Below, in pieces: positions 4,859-5,910 of a stretch of 5,910 bases of DNA. The notes under the pieces are model-generated. The model did not search any database. It saw only the letters and a program-made list of their open reading frames with translations, and was not told where the DNA came from. How positions within the stretch are numbered: the stretch's first letter is position 1; the number at the start of each line of letters is the position of its first letter. The stretch is from Thalassospiraceae bacterium (GTDB taxonomy: Bacteria; Pseudomonadota; Alphaproteobacteria; Rhodospirillales; Magnetovibrionaceae), in contig DAOVVL010000146.1 of NCBI GenBank assembly GCA_030637205.1, positions 1-5,910 of the forward strand. Direction: 5' to 3'. The position numbers and the translations under genes are program-made.

Positions 4859-5542
4859 TTACGCGCCTGAAGGCCGCGCCCCAAAGATCGCGGTGCCAAC
4901 GCGCACATGGGTTGCACCAAAACGAATGGCAACATCAAAGTCGGCGCTCATGCCCATGCTTAAGTTTTCAAGTCCGTTACGTTCAGCAATTTTTGCCAGC
5001 AAAGCAAAGTGCATCGATGGCTCATCATCAATGGGCGGAATACACATCAACCCCTGAACGTCCAGCTTCAACTCGTCGGTGCAAAGTTTGATAAACGCAT
5101 CTGCCGCTGCGGGCGCGATACCGGCTTTCTGTTCTTCTTCGCCGGTATTGATCTGGATAAACACACCAAGGCGTTTTTCCTGAGTTTGCATTTCACGCGC
5201 CAGCGCCCGTGCCAGCTTTTCGCGGTCCACCGTTTCGATCACATCAAATAATTGAACCGCCAGCTTGACCTTGTTGGTTTGCAACGGCCCAATCAGGTGA
5301 AGGGTAATGCCCTGATATTCAGAGCGAAGCTCGGGCCACTTGTGGCTCGCTTCCTGTACCCGGTTTTCACCAAACATTCGGTGGCCGGCGTCGAGCGCCG
5401 GGCGGATGCGATCGGCGTCATGAATTTTCGATACCGCCACCAGGCGCACAGAACCCGGTTGCCGCCCGGCTTCAGCCTCGCCAGCTGCAATGGTGGCCTT
5501 TACGGTGGCGAGGTTACTGGCAACATCCGGGCTGTCGGTCAC
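4859..5542 (-). CDS. yggS: YggS/PLPBP family pyridoxal phosphate homeostasis protein
   Basis: This 227-residue cytoplasmic protein has an alanine-racemase-like TIM barrel that binds PLP without known catalysis and keeps vitamin B6 and amino-acid pools in balance. The PLP Schiff-base lysine is Lys39 in LVAVSKIH. Further family motifs are FGENRVQEA (57-65), HLIGPLQTNK (82-91), VFIQINTGEEEQKAGI, GLMCIPP, and the C-terminal block LSMGMSADFDVAIRFGATHV, RVGTAIFGAR. Length is normal. The start is a GTG at 5542, supported by AAGGA (complement of 5552-5556) 9 nt upstream. It is divergent from the ThiE-like gene across about 61 bases, so both promoters must lie in that gap. It converges on the YkuD gene, leaving no room for separate terminators; an AT-rich GTAAA/TTTAC inverted repeat (4849-4862) spans the junction. 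Confidence 0.97.
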   Translation of the reverse strand: MTDSPDVASNLATVKATIAAGEAEAGRQPGSVRLVAVSKIHDADRIRPALDAGHRMFGENRVQEASHKWPELRSEYQGITLHLIGPLQTNKVKLAVQLFDVIETVDREKLARALAREMQTQEKRLGVFIQINTGEEEQKAGIAPAAADAFIKLCTDELKLDVQGLMCIPPIDDEPSMHFALLAKIAERNGLENLSMGMSADFDVAIRFGATHVRVGTAIFGARPSGA

Positions 5543-5551
5543 GGCAGAGAA

Positions 5552-5556
5552 TCCTT
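5552..5556 (-). promoter_or_regulatory. yggS: Ribosome binding site supporting the yggS GTG start
   Basis: On the minus strand this reads AAGGA with a 9-nt spacer to the GTG at 5540-5542. It is the best-spaced Shine-Dalgarno in the window and supports the non-ATG start. Confidence 0.6.
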
Positions 5557-5603
5557 AATTTTTCTTGGGCAATTCACACGCAATTGGGCTTAACATACGC
5601 GCC

Positions 5604-5910
5604 ATGTCGACCCTAGCAAAAGTGAGCCAAAGGCTCAATTCGGGCGTTGCGGCCAAAGCACGGGTGCCGCAATTGATTTTGATGACGGATGATGCGCGTC
5701 TGTCTGACCCCGCCCGTGCCATGGCGCGCCTGCCCAGGGGAAGTGCGGTCATTGTACGCACGCGCGATCCGGGCAAGCTGCGCAACCTCACCCAACGCAT
5801 TAAAGCGCAGGCAAAGCGCCGTGGCATTTTGCTGCTGGCGGCAACCGATGTGGGTCATGCTTTGCGGCTGGGCCTTGACGGGGTGCATCTTTCTGAACAA
5901 GCCGCGCGCC
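5604..5910 (+). CDS. ThiE/TenI-like thiamine phosphate synthase family protein (partial)
   Basis: The frame is open from ATG 5604 to the window edge, giving 102 complete N-terminal residues of a protein normally about 200 long. PQLILMTDDARLSDP (22-36) matches the first TIM-barrel strand of thiamine phosphate synthases. SAVIVRTRDPGKLRN (47-61) sits where ThiE has its QLRxK phosphate-binding segment, followed by GILLLAATDVGHALRLGLDG and VHLSEQ, matching the barrel strand and the GVHLGQ-type motif. ThiE joins the thiazole phosphate and hydroxymethylpyrimidine pyrophosphate to form thiamine phosphate. Here RTR replaces LRxK and LSE replaces LGQ, so it may be a TenI-like paralogue. No Shine-Dalgarno precedes the ATG; a TAACAT at 5591-5596 would place transcription start close to the ATG, so a leaderless mRNA is possible. 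It is divergent from yggS. Confidence 0.8.
   Translation, partial: MSTLAKVSQRLNSGVAAKARVPQLILMTDDARLSDPARAMARLPRGSAVIVRTRDPGKLRNLTQRIKAQAKRRGILLLAATDVGHALRLGLDGVHLSEQAAR

Noticed and set aside
5565..5590. Repeated TTGGGC and GCAATT motifs between yggS and the ThiE-like gene
   Set aside because: Short repeats in a 61-bp divergent gap; spacing from TTGGGC to TAACAT is 20 bp, too long for a normal promoter, and nothing else supports an operator.

Overview
The window looks like chromosomal DNA of an alphaproteobacterium, most likely a Rhodospirillales-type organism. GC is moderate to high, codon use is even across the genes, and the proteins have alphaproteobacterial features: a GTP cyclohydrolase II fused to a degenerate RibB-like domain, a YkuD protein with a TEGC active site, and FtsK followed directly by LolA. 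That placement rests on remembered family features, not on a search. I see no mobile element, CRISPR array, tRNA or rRNA.

Layout, left to right. (1) 1-246 is the 3' end of ftsK (winged-helix gamma domain). It overlaps lolA (224-886), a periplasmic lipoprotein chaperone with a clear signal peptide. (2) 887-1179 has no convincing gene. It holds a series of hairpins, one with a C-rich loop, and ends in a strong intrinsic terminator (1103-1138), so it is either a long lolA 3' UTR or a small RNA. (3) 1180-1869 (minus) is an OmpR/PhoB-type response regulator with no kinase in view. (4) 1870-2149 is a divergent control region with an AT-rich element that reads as a -10 box on both strands, plus hairpins and a 13-codon mini-ORF. 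(5) 2150-3346 is ribA, the first step of riboflavin synthesis, followed by a terminator. (6) 3401-3561 carries a sigma-54 promoter with exact -24/-12 spacing. (7) 3562-4281 encodes an unrecognised protein with a Gly-rich hydrophobic segment. (8) 4336-4848 is a YkuD-type L,D-transpeptidase homologue, convergent with only 10 bp between the two stop codons with (9) 4859-5542 (minus), the PLP-homeostasis protein YggS. (10) 5604-5910 is the start of a ThiE/TenI-like protein, cut off by the window edge.

Most of this is housekeeping: chromosome segregation, lipoprotein transport, and riboflavin, PLP and perhaps thiamine cofactor metabolism. The parts most worth a second look are the sigma-54-controlled gene of unknown function, the hairpin-rich lolA-downstream RNA, and the divergent regulator/ribA control region. 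I found no clear multi-gene novel system.
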